Assembly (NCBI RefSeq): GCF_018913985.1
Contig: NZ_JAHMHK010000001.1
Span: forward strand, 1 to 64,000
DNA length: 64,000 nucleotides
Source of the DNA: Mycoplasma zalophidermidis
GTDB taxonomy: Bacteria > Bacillota_I > Bacilli_A > Mycoplasmatales > Metamycoplasmataceae
Direction: 5' to 3'
The notes under the pieces: generated by a model
The model's database searches: none
What the model was told of the DNA's origin: nothing
The model's input: the letters and a program-made list of their open reading frames with translations, nothing else
Made by a program: the position numbers and the translations under genes
Shown here: positions 23,353 to 34,003 of the stretch, in pieces
Position numbering within the stretch: the first letter of the stretch is position 1
Layout of the letters: each line of letters begins with the position of its first letter

Positions 23353-23563
23353 ATTTTCTCCATTTGTTATGTATATAAAAAGTAGATTTTCATTGAAAAC
23401 CTACTCTTATTATTTTTATTCTTGTTGGTAGGTTTATGATAACCACCATAATATTAATTAACTATGTGGTCGCGCATTAAAAATTCATCATTTTGTTTTT
23501 GATGTTTTGAATTTTATTTGAAATGCGAGTACATAACTTATTTAACATAACGTCGTTATTATA
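23353..23563 (-). promoter_or_regulatory. Structured 5' leader with competing hairpins (candidate attenuator or riboswitch)
   Basis: TATAAT on the minus strand at 23558-23563 predicts a leader of about 200 nt. In transcript order it can form a CGCATT/AATGCG stem with a nested CATC/GATG hairpin, an ACCACAT/ATGGTGGT stem (about 23442-23470), then an AAACCTAC element (23428-23435). Next is AGTAGGTTTT-CAATG-AAAATCTACT (23381-23405), a 10-bp stem followed by T residues, about 28 bases before the start codon. AAACCTAC is exactly complementary to GTAGGTTT in that stem's left arm, so an antiterminator and a terminator-like stem exclude each other. The ligand is unknown; a T-box was considered but not shown. 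Confidence 0.5.
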
Positions 23564-23634
23564 CAATATATTTTTTTCTTACCTTTTAAAAAAATATTGC
23601 ATTTTTTGTAAAACGCAATATTATCAATATTTGT

Positions 23635-25194
23635 TTATAAAACATTCTTTTTAATTAAATTAATATAATAATCAAGTTTTTTTTGTGAATCAATTGCATC
23701 ATTTCCATAGGCGAAAACATAAAATTTTATTTTCGGCTCAGTTCCTGAAGGTCTCATTGCTAGTCAATCTGGCTTGTCATCGAAAAATAACTTAATCATA
23801 TTAGACTTCATGAAATCAGTCTCTAAATTATAATCATGAATTTTTTTGTTGGTTGAAAATAAGTTTTTAAATTTGTCTTGTAGTACTGATAAATCAGTAT
23901 TTTTGCCAATTTCAATATCTATTGTTTTACTTGAGACAAATCCATGTTTTAAATGAATCTTATCTAATACATCAATTAAGGTTAGACCTTTTTGTTTATA
24001 AAATTGTGCCATTTTAGCAACAGTAACCAATGATTGTATTGCATCCTTATCTCTGGCAATATCATGATTAATTAATGAACCATAACTTTCTTCAAAACCA
24101 TAAAACATATCTTCATCTTTTTCGACTATCATTTTGCCTATTCATTTAAACCCAGTTGGAACAACATAAGTTTGTAAACCAAATTCTTTAGCAATTAGTT
24201 CCGGTAAATTGGATGAAACATACGAATACACTAAATATTTATTTTTTAGACTATCTGTTGAATTTTCTAATAAATATTGAATGGTTATTGATGCAGTCTC
24301 GTTACCGTTTAAATGAACATAATTACCATTGTGTAAGACCCTAACACCAACTCTATCAGCATCAGGGTCAGTAACCACCAAAATATCACAATTGTGTTTT
24401 TGTCCTAGTTTTTCGACCAACTTATAAACATCATCTCTTTCTGGATTTGGATATTCACAAGAAGTAAAATTACGATCCTGTTTGAATTGGGTAGGTTCAA
24501 AGAATACATCAACTCCTTTAGTTAAACCTAATTTATTAAATACTTTTTCCGCAACTACTGAACCTGTGCCGTGAAGCGGAGAATATGCAAGTTTAATATT
24601 AGAGTTGTTTTTATCAAATTTAACATTGCCTCCAACCGAACATGCTTTTTCAACATATTCATTTCATTCACTGGTTTTTACATTTCTAATATTTTTGCTT
24701 GTTGGTCAGTTATATTTACAACTAAATTCGTCAGGATAAGATGAAAACGGTTGAAAGTATTGTTTAATTTCAGCTATTTCTTCAGGAAGACATTGCGATC
24801 CAAAATTATTATAAAGTTTTACTCCATTATATTCCTTGGGATTGTGGCTTGCTGTAATATTAACTCCAGCGTCCGCCTTATTTCTAATTATCAAGTACGA
24901 AACAAATGGTGTTGGAGTTATTTTTCTTGAAAGAATAATTTTAATTTTGCCATAGCTATCTAAAATTTCTGCTATAACCTTTGCATATTTATTAGAGTAT
25001 CTTCTATTATCTCGACCGATAACAACTAGTATTTCTTTTTTGTTTGAATATTTAGCAATTAAATATTTTGCTAAACCATGAGCAATTCTTTGAATATGGG
25101 CGTGACTTAGATGGTCAATCCCATGACCAACCTTGCCTCTAATACCAGCCGTACCAAAATCTATTGGTTTAATATTACTTTGTTTATTTTTCAT
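23635..25194 (-). CDS. Phosphomannomutase/phosphoglucomutase
   Basis: A 519-aa alpha-D-phosphohexomutase moving phosphate between C1 and C6 of glucose or mannose phosphates, linking glycolysis to nucleotide sugars. It starts with FGTAGIRGKVGHG, has the active-site phosphoserine loop NITASHNPKEYNG near residue 113, the metal loop VTDPDADRVGVRV near residue 260, the sugar loop FYGFEESYGSLI and the phosphate loop AMRPSGTEPKIKFYVFA near the end. Length is normal. No Shine-Dalgarno site is present; a perfect TATAAT ends 6 bases before the ATG, so the mRNA should be leaderless. It could serve the same sugar pathway as galE, but sits far from it. Confidence 0.93.
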
Positions 25195-25200
25195 GTACTA

Positions 25201-25206
25201 ATTATA
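25201..25206 (-). promoter_or_regulatory. -10 box giving a leaderless mutase mRNA
   Basis: TATAAT on the minus strand is 6 bases from the ATG, so transcription should start at or next to the start codon. Confidence 0.5.
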
Positions 25207-25350
25207 AAATAATAATCTATTTTGTTTCATGAATCTCTCTAATTATTAGTTTTACCTTATTCAATATAATATCAATAATATTAGTAAATTTTACTCATTA
25301 TTAGCATTAAATTGGTTTTGTGGTTATAATACTATCTTGAGGGGGGCTAA

Positions 25351-26229
25351 ATGGAAAATAATATTATTGCTAATAAATCAAAAATATATACCAGTTCAGA
25401 ATTTATTAAAAACATTTTTAAAGTTAATATTATGGAGCTGGTTACTGCATCAATATTATTAAGCATTCACTGTTTAATGATTTTAACTGCTAAATTCACA
25501 ATTTTAAGAGTTATTCCAGTTCAACTTGAATTTATTTTATATATATTCTATGGCTTATTATTAGGTCCTTTTAAAGGTGGGGTTCTAGCTATTATTGGCG
25601 ATACTTTATTAATGCTTCTTACAGGCAGTATTGGTACGTGATTCTGACTTTATGCAATTGTTCCGCCTTTGATTTCAATTGTTTCTTGATTATATTTAAT
25701 AATGTTCCAAAAAACCAAATACACACGTTTTATAGTGTCGTTTGCATTGACTATTACCGCATTCATTTTAACTGTTTATATTTATTTATCGCATTGCAAC
25801 GAAGATGGTACTTTTCCGTTAACTAAAAAAATCGCCGCTTCTAAAACATTAATCATGATTATGATAATTGTGCTCGGTATTGCTTCTATCTTAATCTCGA
25901 TAGTTTTCACAACATTGTATTTTGTTACAAAAAACGATAAATGAAATTATTACATGATGGTAACCTCATTAATAATATTTGTTTCAGTAATATTTAGATG
26001 GGTTTTAGGTCCCGTGTCTTACATAGAATGATTTAATTACATTCATCACGCAAACGAAAATTCTAAATTAAAACATTACGGAACTGACTTTATTATCTTG
26101 TTTGTCAAAATTGTTATTAAAGATTTATTTGTAATACCAATTTATATCTCAGTATTGACCCCAATTTTTGTAGTAGCATCAATATTAAAAGAAAAATATC
26201 TAATTAACTATAAGAAAAATCGTTATTAA
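25351..26229 (+). CDS. ECF-type transporter S component (vitamin uptake)
   Basis: A 292-aa hydrophobic protein with about six or seven membrane helices, including LVTASILLSIHCLMILTAKF, QLEFILYIFYGLLLGPFKG and LAIIGDTLLMLLTGSIGTWF. The arrangement of a short cytoplasmic N-terminus, then an L/I-rich helix, then YGLLLGPFKGGVLAIIGD resembles S components of the FolT/QueT group that capture a vitamin and dock on the shared EcfAA'T module. The substrate cannot be told from sequence alone; folate is a common one in this group. Strong GAGGGGGGC ribosome site 6 bases before ATG. It is alone, with a hairpin terminator after it; the energising module is not in this window. Confidence 0.75.
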
Positions 26230-26249
26230 TACTCAATTTGAGTATTTTT
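26230..26249 (+). terminator. Terminator after the ECF S component
   Basis: TACTCA (26230-26235) and TGAGTA (26239-26244) flank a 3-base loop and are followed by TTTTT. Confidence 0.6.
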
Positions 26250-26270
26250 ATATATTAAATTTTAAATTAG

Positions 26271-26276
26271 TATAAA
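26271..26276 (+). promoter_or_regulatory. nusB -10 box (near-leaderless mRNA)
   Basis: TATAAA is 8 bases from the nusB ATG and there is no Shine-Dalgarno site between them, which suggests a leaderless or nearly leaderless message. Confidence 0.4.
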
Positions 26277-26284
26277 ATAAAATC

Positions 26285-26701
26285 ATGAAATCACGAAGAA
26301 TAAATAGAATAGAAATAATTAATGCATTATATTCATGCGAGTTATTGGGTGTTTATGATCTAAAAAATGTTTTTGAACACTATGATGAATTTACCACCGA
26401 GCAATTTAAACAAGTTGAAAAAATATCACTAAATAGAGAATATTTAAAGAAAATCATCGAAAAGTTTTTGATTGAAAAATCATGAGATGAAGAAAGCCCA
26501 CTAATTAGAGCTATATTATTGAATGCGGCTTATGAGTTCTTTATTTTGGGTGCAAAAATCGTGATTAATGAAGCCGTAGAAATCACAAAAGACTTTTTTG
26601 GTGAAGAGTTAGAATTATACAAACATGTTAACAAAGTCTTAGACAGCATTTATAAATTTTTCGTTGTTAACGAAGCATTAATGAGAAAATACTTAAAATA
26701 A
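26285..26701 (+). CDS. nusB: Transcription antitermination factor NusB
   Basis: A 138-aa all-helical protein, normal for NusB. The N-terminal MKSRRINRIEIINALYSCEL corresponds to the RNA-binding R-rich start, and the C-terminal half carries the family pattern SPLIRAILLNAAYEFFILG, KIVINEAVEITKDFFGEE and HVNKVLDSIYKFF. With S10/NusE it binds boxA RNA and supports rRNA transcription. It is a single gene between two terminators; one TGA Trp at residue 67. The upstream -10 is so close that the mRNA is probably leaderless. Confidence 0.9.
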
Positions 26702-26702
26702 G

Positions 26703-26726
26703 AAAAAACACCAATTGGTGTTTTCA
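26703..26726. terminator. Bidirectional terminator between nusB and the azoreductase
   Basis: AAAACACC-AATT-GGTGTTTT at 26705-26724 forms a perfect stem with A and T runs on either side. Confidence 0.7.
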
Positions 26727-26804
26727 TCTTTTAATAGCAACAATTGTTTTTTTAAAAAAAGCGTAATGAATTCAATTTAACTCGTTTTAGTCAAATTATT
26801 GACA

Positions 26805-27404
26805 TTAAAATTTATCAATTATAGATAGTAATTTAGGATTTATTTCTTCTATGATTTCTTCATGAGTCATTTCACTTCTTGGTGCAACTTTGTTTCCATC
26901 GACTAATAATGTGTCAACAGATTTAGCTCCTAAGAATTCAAAAATACCTTTTAAGTTATCTAAGAAAGCAGCAAAAGGATATCAGCCAACTGGAGCACCT
27001 TGGGTTCCAATTAAAATAACTTTTAATTTGTCTAATAAACCAACCGATCCACCTTTTTTGCTATATTTGTAAGAAAATGTTTTGTTAGCTACGGCTATAG
27101 CGTCTATAAAATTCTTAATTCCTGCCGAATATGAAAAATTCACCATTGGTGTTGATAGAACCAAAACGTCTGTATCGTGCAAAATGTTAATTCATTGATC
27201 TGAATCAACATTTTTAAAAAAATCATTAAATTCTTCTGCGTTTAAAACAAATCTAACAAATTCAGAATTAGTAGTATCGAGTCTTGTCAAAAATGAATTT
27301 TGATGCTTTTCCATTAACTTTTTAATCATTTCATTATTGATTTTTTGTGATAACGAATCTTTATTCACGGTTCCGGTCACTGATAAAATTTTTAATGATT
27401 TCAT
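26805..27404 (-). CDS. FMN-dependent NADH-azoreductase family flavoprotein
   Basis: A 199-aa flavodoxin-like protein of the AzoR (old name AcpD) family, which reduces quinones and azo compounds with NADH using FMN. The phosphate-binding start KILSVTGTVNKDSLSQKI matches the family's G-S-x-S pattern, and LVLSTPMVNFSYSAGIKNFIDAIAV is the conserved FMN-binding block at about residue 85. Length is typical. ATG at 27404 follows AGGGGGAAATATT, a good ribosome site. In this context a redox-protective role is likely. It is monocistronic and convergent with nusB. Confidence 0.88.
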
Positions 27405-27581
27405 AATATTTCCCCCTAAACTTTATTAAATTATAACACCAATAATACCACTATATTAACTCATTAACAAATATATATTTGAGTATTATCAGTAAAAGAA
27501 AATTACTAAATGATAAATTATTAAAATTAATCTTTTTCATAATATATTGAAGATAAAATTCAAATTAAATATAATAATTAT

Positions 27582-28289
27582 ATGCAAACAAATACAAATA
27601 TAAGTAAAATTTCAAGTGAAATGAAAATCGGAATAATTAGCGGAATAATTAGTATGTCATTTTTAATTATTTTAATTTTAGCACTCTACATTAGAAATGT
27701 TATAAAAACAAGTAGAAAAGATACAGCCGGTTTTGCTTTTGAAGACCAAATTACACGACGTTTAGCTTCTTATTGTAAAAATTCAAATTATAAATTCATT
27801 AAAGGCGAAAAATTTAAATATGCTGGTGAAAATTTCTTTGAAATTGATGGATTTTTAATGACAAATAAGTTTTTAATTATTGTCGAAATAAAATACATCA
27901 TCGGTGAACTTACAGGCCAAGCCAGCGATAAATTAATAAGTGTTATAAATAACGGTAATACTACTCGATTTACCAATCCATTAATTCAAAATTTCAAACA
28001 TATTGAACATTTTTATAAAATGTGCGGTTTTAAATTTCCTGTTCTTTCACTGCTAATTTTACCAAACGGTTCTGAATGCAACATTACTCATCAAGGTGCG
28101 TGATCGGTTGTAGCTAATGAAGATAATTTCGAGAATGTTTTACATGAATTAGATGAAGAATTGAAAGAAATGCCTAATATTTCAAAAAATAAAGTTGACG
28201 ACATATTTACAGCGATTAAAGAACATAAAGTTGTTTCACTTAAAGATATTAAAAAATGAAATAAAGGAAAAAATAGTGCTTGAAAATAA
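27582..28289 (+). CDS. NERD-domain membrane-anchored protein (nuclease-related)
   Basis: A 235-aa protein. One N-terminal membrane helix (IISGIISMSFLIILILALYI, residues about 19-38) is followed by the NERD core: GFAFEDQITRRL, GEKFKYAGENFFEIDGFLMT and IIVEIKYIIGELTG. The E...D...ExK spacing is the catalytic pattern of restriction-like nuclease folds. Role unknown; the family name only indicates nuclease relationship. It overlaps the next gene by 14 bases and contains that gene's ribosome site, so the two are translationally coupled. No clear Shine-Dalgarno site precedes its own ATG, so the start could be leaderless. Confidence 0.82.
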
Positions 28290-29076
28290 ATTGATTGATA
28301 TCAAATTACACCCTGAAAAATATAAGTTTTTTTCTACTTATAGCTTAGATTCACGAAATATGACTAATTATGTTACGACATCTTATATTTACGCAAATAA
28401 CATTATCTTGGTTAAACCGAAAATATTAAGCAAATTTAGCAATGATACAAAAAAACTAACTGAGGGCCAAGCCATTCTTGATGGTACATTGATTGATAAA
28501 ATACTTTCCAAGGCACAACTTATTAAACAAAAATGCAACATAATCAGTGCTGATCTAAACAATAATTCAATTTATATTTTTGGTAATGAATATAATGTTT
28601 TATTTCACTTCAATAATTCAATTACTGAGCAACTATTTCTTGATAAATCCAAAAATATTGCACATTTTTGACTAAAAAATAATGCTCGAGTAAATAGAGA
28701 GATTAGATACAAAAAAATGATTGCAATACTAAGTGCAAATTTAAGATTAATAATTACAAAAATACAAACTTCATATGAAAAACTTTTAGCTATTGATCAT
28801 ATACCTTTTAAAATTCAACCTCTTACAAGTATTTGAGGACGATATAAAAAATCCTTACGCGAACCTGCAGAAATTAAATACAATTTAACTTTGATTGGAC
28901 TGGGAATAGATTTTATTAACGCAGTTGTGGTACATGAACTTACACATCATTTTCATAAAAATCATGACCGAGAATTCAGAAATGCTATGTATAAACTTGA
29001 TACTAATTCAATTAATTATGATAAAAAATTGAAAGAATATACTTCTGTTAAAGTAGATTTAGTGAAACTAAATTAA
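28276..29076 (+). CDS. YgjP-like (DUF45/M48-type) zinc metalloprotease homologue
   Basis: A 266-aa protein. Near the C-terminus VVVHELTHHFHKNHDREFRNAM gives HELTH plus NHDREF, the metal-binding pattern of the YgjP/WLM family (HExxH with a downstream His). The region IRYKKMIAILSANLRLIITK and SIWGRYKKSLRE also fits the family. The GTG at 28276 is chosen because AAAGGA lies 7 bases before it and the frame upstream has no ATG. It overlaps the NERD gene and ends 35 bases before a strong terminator, so the two form a two-gene operon. Substrate unknown. Confidence 0.75.
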
Positions 29077-29110
29077 TTTTACGCAACGCATGAAAAACGC
29101 CCATATTATA

Positions 29111-29140
29111 AAAATAGGATAACCAAGTATCCTATTTTTA
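29111..29140. terminator. Bidirectional terminator between the YgjP-like gene and mgtA
   Basis: AAATAGGATA (29112-29121) and TATCCTATTT (29128-29137) form a 10-bp stem with A- and T-runs on both sides. Confidence 0.75.
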
Positions 29141-31849
29141 TAATAATTCTTTATATTTTTTAATGTAAATACGTTTTACAATTAAAGTCAATAATACATA
29201 CAATAATATTGAACCTACTAGTAATGCATAGAATCAAGGGTTTAACGCTTGTACTTTAAGTGCCGTATTTAATCATGGGATATAAGGACAAACAGTGATT
29301 AGTATTGAACCAATTATTGAAAAACACAATAAAGGCAGGGCTGGACGAGATTGAATAAACGCAACTTTTTCAGTTCTTATAAAATGTATTACCAATGATT
29401 GGGTTCACATTGAAATTATGAATCAGCCTGTTTGGAATAACATCATAAACTGTTCGTCATCCACGCTTAATGAAGGATATAAATAAGGTATAAAAACAAA
29501 TCTTAATAATACGAATGCCAAAATATCAACCATAGATGAAACAGGACCAAATCAAAGCATAAATCGAGCAATAGATTTTGGGTTTCATTTTCTTGGTTTT
29601 CTCAATAAATCTTTATCAACGTTATCTCAAGGAATAGCTCCGCATGAGATGTCATATACTAAGTTTAAAAATAGAATTTGTACAGCCATCATAGGAACGA
29701 AAGGCAACACTAAAGCAGCAAATAAAATACTTATTATGTTTCCAAAATTACTTGCAACAGTCATTTTAATGTATTTGTTCATGTTTGCGTATGTTTTACG
29801 ACCTTCTATAATTCCAGTTGCTAAAACATTTAAATCTTTTTCAAGCAAGATAATATTAGCACTTTCTTTGGCAATATCAACTGCAGTATCTACGGAGATT
29901 GAAACATCTGCTTTTTTCATTGCTGGGGCATCATTAATACCATCTCCCATATAACCCACAACATGTCCTTTATCTCTTAAGGCTGTAATTATTAAAGCTT
30001 TTTGATCGGGCGAAAGTTTAGCGAAAATATTATAATGTTCAACGATATCTTTAAGTTCATCATTAGTAAGTCCTTCAATATCTTTACCAAGTATAACTTT
30101 TTCACTCGGAATACCAACTTGCTGACATATTGCTCTAGTTACACGAGCATTATCACCTGTTAAGATTTTAACTTCAACACCATGATCGTGTAGGTTTTTG
30201 ACAGCACTTGCTGTCGACTCTTTTGGCGGATCTAAAAATGCTAAGTAACCAATTAGAATCATTTCTGCTTCATCTTTTACGGCAAAACTTCCCACAGAAC
30301 TAATATCAACATCTTTGCGAGCTACAGCAATAACCCTCATACCTTTATCGTTTAAATCATCAACATTGGATAATACTTTTTTAATAATCCGGTCGTTAAG
30401 AACCTCGATTTTGCCCTTTATTTCAATATGAGAACAAATCGAAATCATTTCTTCAACAGCGCCTTTTGTGATAACTTGCGCCTTTTGATTGCTATCCTTG
30501 ACGATTACTGACATTCTTTTTCTTTCGAAGTCAAATGGTATTTCGTCTATTTTTGTGTATTCACTTTCCAATGAACGTAATTGTTCATCTATCGCACTAA
30601 GTTCATCAGTCTTACCTATAATTGACAAGTCAAGTAGGTTTTTTAAACCAGTTTGATAATATGAGTTTAAGAAGCCATAACGTAATACACGATTATTATC
30701 CTTCCCTAAAACATCAAGATGACGTTCAAGAACAATCTGGTCTAGCGTTAGAGTACCAGTCTTATCTGTACAAAACACATCCATTGCTCCAAAGTTTTGA
30801 ATTGAATTTAAACTTTTTATAATTGTTTTCTTTTTCGACATTGTGACAGCACCCTTTGCCAATGTCGAAGTAACTATCATTGGCAACATCTCGGGAGTTA
30901 AACCAACAACAACTGAAATAGCGAATAATAGTGCATCAAGTCACTTACTGCTATCGCCTTTAATCTGTCCTTTGACGCCAATAATAAGAAGAACAACTGG
31001 TACAACAATTAGCATTATTTTAATTAATAATCACGAAATAGATTTAATACCTTTTTCAAAATCAGTTTTAACTGGTTTTTCGTTAATTTTTTGAACAACT
31101 TGACCAATATATGTTTGGTTACCGGTCGCAACAACTATCGCACGGGCAGAACCAGATATGACATTAGAACCCATAAAAGCTAAATTATGATAATCAACTA
31201 GATTTTCATAATCATATCCTTCTACCAAATTAGCTAGTTTTTCAATGGAATGCGACTCGCCAGTAAGCGATGATTGAGAAACAAACAAGTCTTTTGCCGA
31301 CAATATTCTAACGTCCGCCGGAATAATGTCACCAGCTGCTAAAATAACTATATCTCCCGCAACAATTTCTTCTAAAGGAATCTCGTAAAAAACTCCATTT
31401 CTTTCAACTCTTGCTGTAGTTGAAATCATCTTAACCAGTTTTTCAGATGATGCGCTAGATCTTACTTCCTCAACTAAGTGTAAAATTCCACTTAAAATTA
31501 CCATTGAAAGAATAATAACCATAGTGGCCGGTTCAGCTGAATCTCCTTGATGGAGTGGAATTATAATATCAGTTACCATTGATATTAAGGCTAATACAAT
31601 TAAAATTATTGAAAATGGGTTTAAAAACGATTGCACAATTTTGTGTCATAACGTATTCGAAGATTTTTTATCCAATTTATTTGAACCAAATTTCTCAAGA
31701 TTTACTTCAATTGCTTTATCATCTTTCAAACCTTTTGGCGAAGAATTAAATTCTTTGTATAAAGCACTAGTACTGGAGGTAGCGGCATTTTGCATTCGTA
31801 ATTTGATTTCTTGTACATTAAGTACTGGTTTCTTCGTTTTCTTGGCCAT
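29138..31849 (-). CDS. mgtA: MgtA-type P-type magnesium-transporting ATPase
   Basis: A 903-aa P-type ATPase of the MgtA/MgtB class, normal length. The N-terminal domain precedes two helices; the actuator has SSLTGES (residue about 205), the phosphorylation loop is [16 protein letters not shown] near residue 337, and the hinge is [17 protein letters not shown] near residue 640. The stretch [20 protein letters not shown] just before the phosphorylation site is characteristic of MgtA. Six C-terminal helices end in IKKYKELL. It imports Mg2+. ATG at 31849 follows AGGAGG by 5 bases. Divergent from the M42 aminopeptidase gene; the 5' leader is too short for an M-box. Confidence 0.92.
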
Positions 31850-31963
31850 AAACACCTCCTTGGCTAATAATTTAATTTTATATTATTATTTGTGTTTTAT
31901 ATTATGTTTAAACAAAAAAGAATTATCATTATAAATAATAAATATTCAAAAGGGGAAATAAAT

Positions 31964-33049
31964 ATGAGTAAATATACCAAATTAGCGACTCGTCTTAAAG
32001 AATACATGGAAATAGAAGCCATGAGTAGATATGAAGAACCTGTTGCACAAGCTTTAAAAAATAACACGCAATCTAACAATCTTGAATACACAAGAGATGG
32101 TTTTGGTTCTTTGATTATTTCTAATAAACAAACAGATCCAAATGCACCAGTAATTATGATTGCTGCTCACATGGATGAAGTTGGATACTTTGTTAGAAGT
32201 ATAGAAGAAAACGGTAATATGTTAGTTTCACCAGTTGGTGGAATTTGACCCGCTACTGTAATAGGAACAAAATGTAAATTAGTTACAAACAAAGATAACA
32301 AAATAATTTATGGAGTTTTCGGACATACTTCAATTCACATTTTGGAAAGTGAAAAAATTTCAAAGGTTCCAACTAACAAAGAACTTTATATCGACTGTGG
32401 TTTTAATTCAAAACAAGAAGCGTTAGATTTTGGAATTGAAGCAGGTGATAGAGTTTACATGTCAGGCGAAGCTATAGATATGCCTAATAATTTAATTGCC
32501 GGTAAAGCAATGGACAATAGAGCCGGTGTTACAGTTATTGACTTTTTAGCAAATAACATTAAAGACTTAAAACTACCTAATAAAACCTACATTGTAGGCA
32601 CAGTTCAAGAAGAAGTAGGTTTAAGAGGTGCTAAAACTGCAACCTCAATTATTGACGCTGATGTTGCGATTGCAATCGATACATGTGCAAGCCATGATAC
32701 AACAGGTTGCATCAAAGGTGGAACTAAATTAGGTGACGGTGTTGCTTTACTTGTTAAAGATGGCGGTTTACTAACAAATCCTAAATTAACAGAAATGCTA
32801 ATGTCGTTAGCCCGTAAACATAATATTCCAGCTTATAAATACATATCTGAAGGGGGCGGTAATGACGCTACATCACTTCAATATGGTAAAGGTGGGGTTC
32901 CAGCTATTACATTTTCATTACCACAACGTTATTTACACTCTCCAATCGGTGTGTGTTCATTAGTTGACATTCAGGCAGCAATTGATTTAGCCACTGAGTT
33001 TGTTAAAACGTTTAACGCAGAAAAAGCAAAAGAATTAAAACATCAATAA
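31964..33049 (+). CDS. M42 family glutamyl aminopeptidase
   Basis: A 361-aa dinuclear metallo-aminopeptidase. Metal and catalytic residues are visible in order: AAHMDEVGYF (first His), KAMDNRAGVTV (bridging Asp), VQEEVGLRGA (catalytic Glu and Glu ligand), AIDTCASHD and the final His in RYLHSPIGVC. This family trims peptides to amino acids in the cytoplasm and forms large TET-like particles. It would process peptides brought in by Opp. The ATG at 31964 follows AGGGGAAATAA. It is monocistronic, with a strong terminator 12 bases after the stop. Confidence 0.93.
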
Positions 33050-33060
33050 TTATCAATTTA

Positions 33061-33095
33061 CCAAAACACTTGAAATTAATGTGTTTTGGTTTTTT
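33061..33095 (+). terminator. Terminator after the M42 aminopeptidase
   Basis: CCAAAACAC (33061-33069) and GTGTTTTGG (33081-33089) form a 9-bp stem followed by TTTTTT. Confidence 0.85.
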
Positions 33096-33148
33096 ATATC
33101 AAAATAAGTCAAAATTCCGGAAATATAAGTTAGATTAGCTTATTGGTA

Positions 33149-33160
33149 TGGTAATTACCA
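33149..33160. promoter_or_regulatory. 12-base perfect palindrome upstream of a lipoprotein gene
   Basis: TGGTAATTACCA lies 63 bases before the lipoprotein start. It could be a repressor operator; no other copy was noticed. Confidence 0.25.
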
Positions 33161-33222
33161 CTGATTTTTCTTTAAACACATGAAAAATAATAAAATTTAC
33201 AGGTAAATAAATTGGAGGATAT

Positions 33223-33930
33223 ATGAAAAAAATTATTAAACTAGGAATTCCTATTATTGGTTTAACTGCTTTACCATTTTGTGCAGCGGCATGCAATAGT
33301 AACAATCAAGATAAAACTGAAGATAATTCAAAAATTGATCCCATTAAAGAAGCTGAAGAAATTGAAAAACAAAATCTAGAAAAAAAGTATAATCGAAATA
33401 CTGTTTCTTTAGAAATGACAGGTGTAGACCAAATATCATTGAAGGATTTTAAACCTAATTTTGAGACTTATAAAAAACAAATAGTTATAAAACTTACTGA
33501 TGGAGAAATTCCAAAAAATTACAACGTTGATTTTTATTTAAACCCGCAAGTATCAGGATATGCTAGCAATTCTGAAAAGAAAGGTAATTACAAAAATATT
33601 GGTATAGCTATTACATCTGATAAAAATATTACAATCAAAATAGAATTTATAAAATTACCTGGATTCAAGGCTGAAGAAAGCACATTGCCAAAACCAAGAC
33701 AAGAAATTATTGATGAATTGAACAAAATTACAGTAGAAAGCCCTAGAGCAGAAGACATTAAGATACTTGAATCTGTTAAAAGTAAAATTGATTTACTAAA
33801 TGATAAAGATGCTAGGGCAGAAGAATACAAAATATACGTTCCTAAAAAAATTCTTTCTGACAAGAAAGAAAAACAAACATCAACAACTAAAATTAAAAAT
33901 GATTCAACAGTAACAAACAAACAAAAATAG
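33223..33930 (+). CDS. Small lipoprotein, function unknown
   Basis: A 235-aa predicted surface lipoprotein. The signal MKKIIKLGIPIIGLTALPF ends in a CAAAC stretch with Cys24 as the likely lipid-modified residue. A charged linker (KTEDNSKIDPIKEAEEIEKQ) leads to a beta-rich middle region and a Lys/Thr/Asn-rich tail. No family was recognised. It contains no TGA, unlike most neighbours. GGAGG 6 bases before the ATG is strong. A hairpin terminator pair follows. The middle part resembles the repeat-like domain style of other mycoplasma lipoproteins, but that is an impression only. Confidence 0.75.
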   Translation: MKKIIKLGIPIIGLTALPFCAAACNSNNQDKTEDNSKIDPIKEAEEIEKQNLEKKYNRNTVSLEMTGVDQISLKDFKPNFETYKKQIVIKLTDGEIPKNYNVDFYLNPQVSGYASNSEKKGNYKNIGIAITSDKNITIKIEFIKLPGFKAEESTLPKPRQEIIDELNKITVESPRAEDIKILESVKSKIDLLNDKDARAEEYKIYVPKKILSDKKEKQTSTTKIKNDSTVTNKQK

Positions 33931-33970
33931 AATATATTTTACATGTGCACGGAAAATTGTGCACTTTAAG

Positions 33971-34002
33971 AAAAAAACAAACACTCAATGTGTTTGTTTT
34001 TG
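33971..34002. terminator. Bidirectional terminator between a lipoprotein gene and potD
   Basis: AAAACAAACAC and GTGTTTGTTTT form an 11-bp stem across a 5-base loop, with A- and T-runs on both sides. A second GTGCAC/GTGCAC hairpin lies just upstream at about 33945-33964. Confidence 0.75.
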
Positions 34003-34003
34003 A

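Noticed and set aside
23353-23563. T-box leader assignment
   Set aside because: A GGTGGTTA stretch recalls the T-box core, but stem I with a specifier loop and the full T-box sequence were not found, and the gene is not an amino-acid gene.
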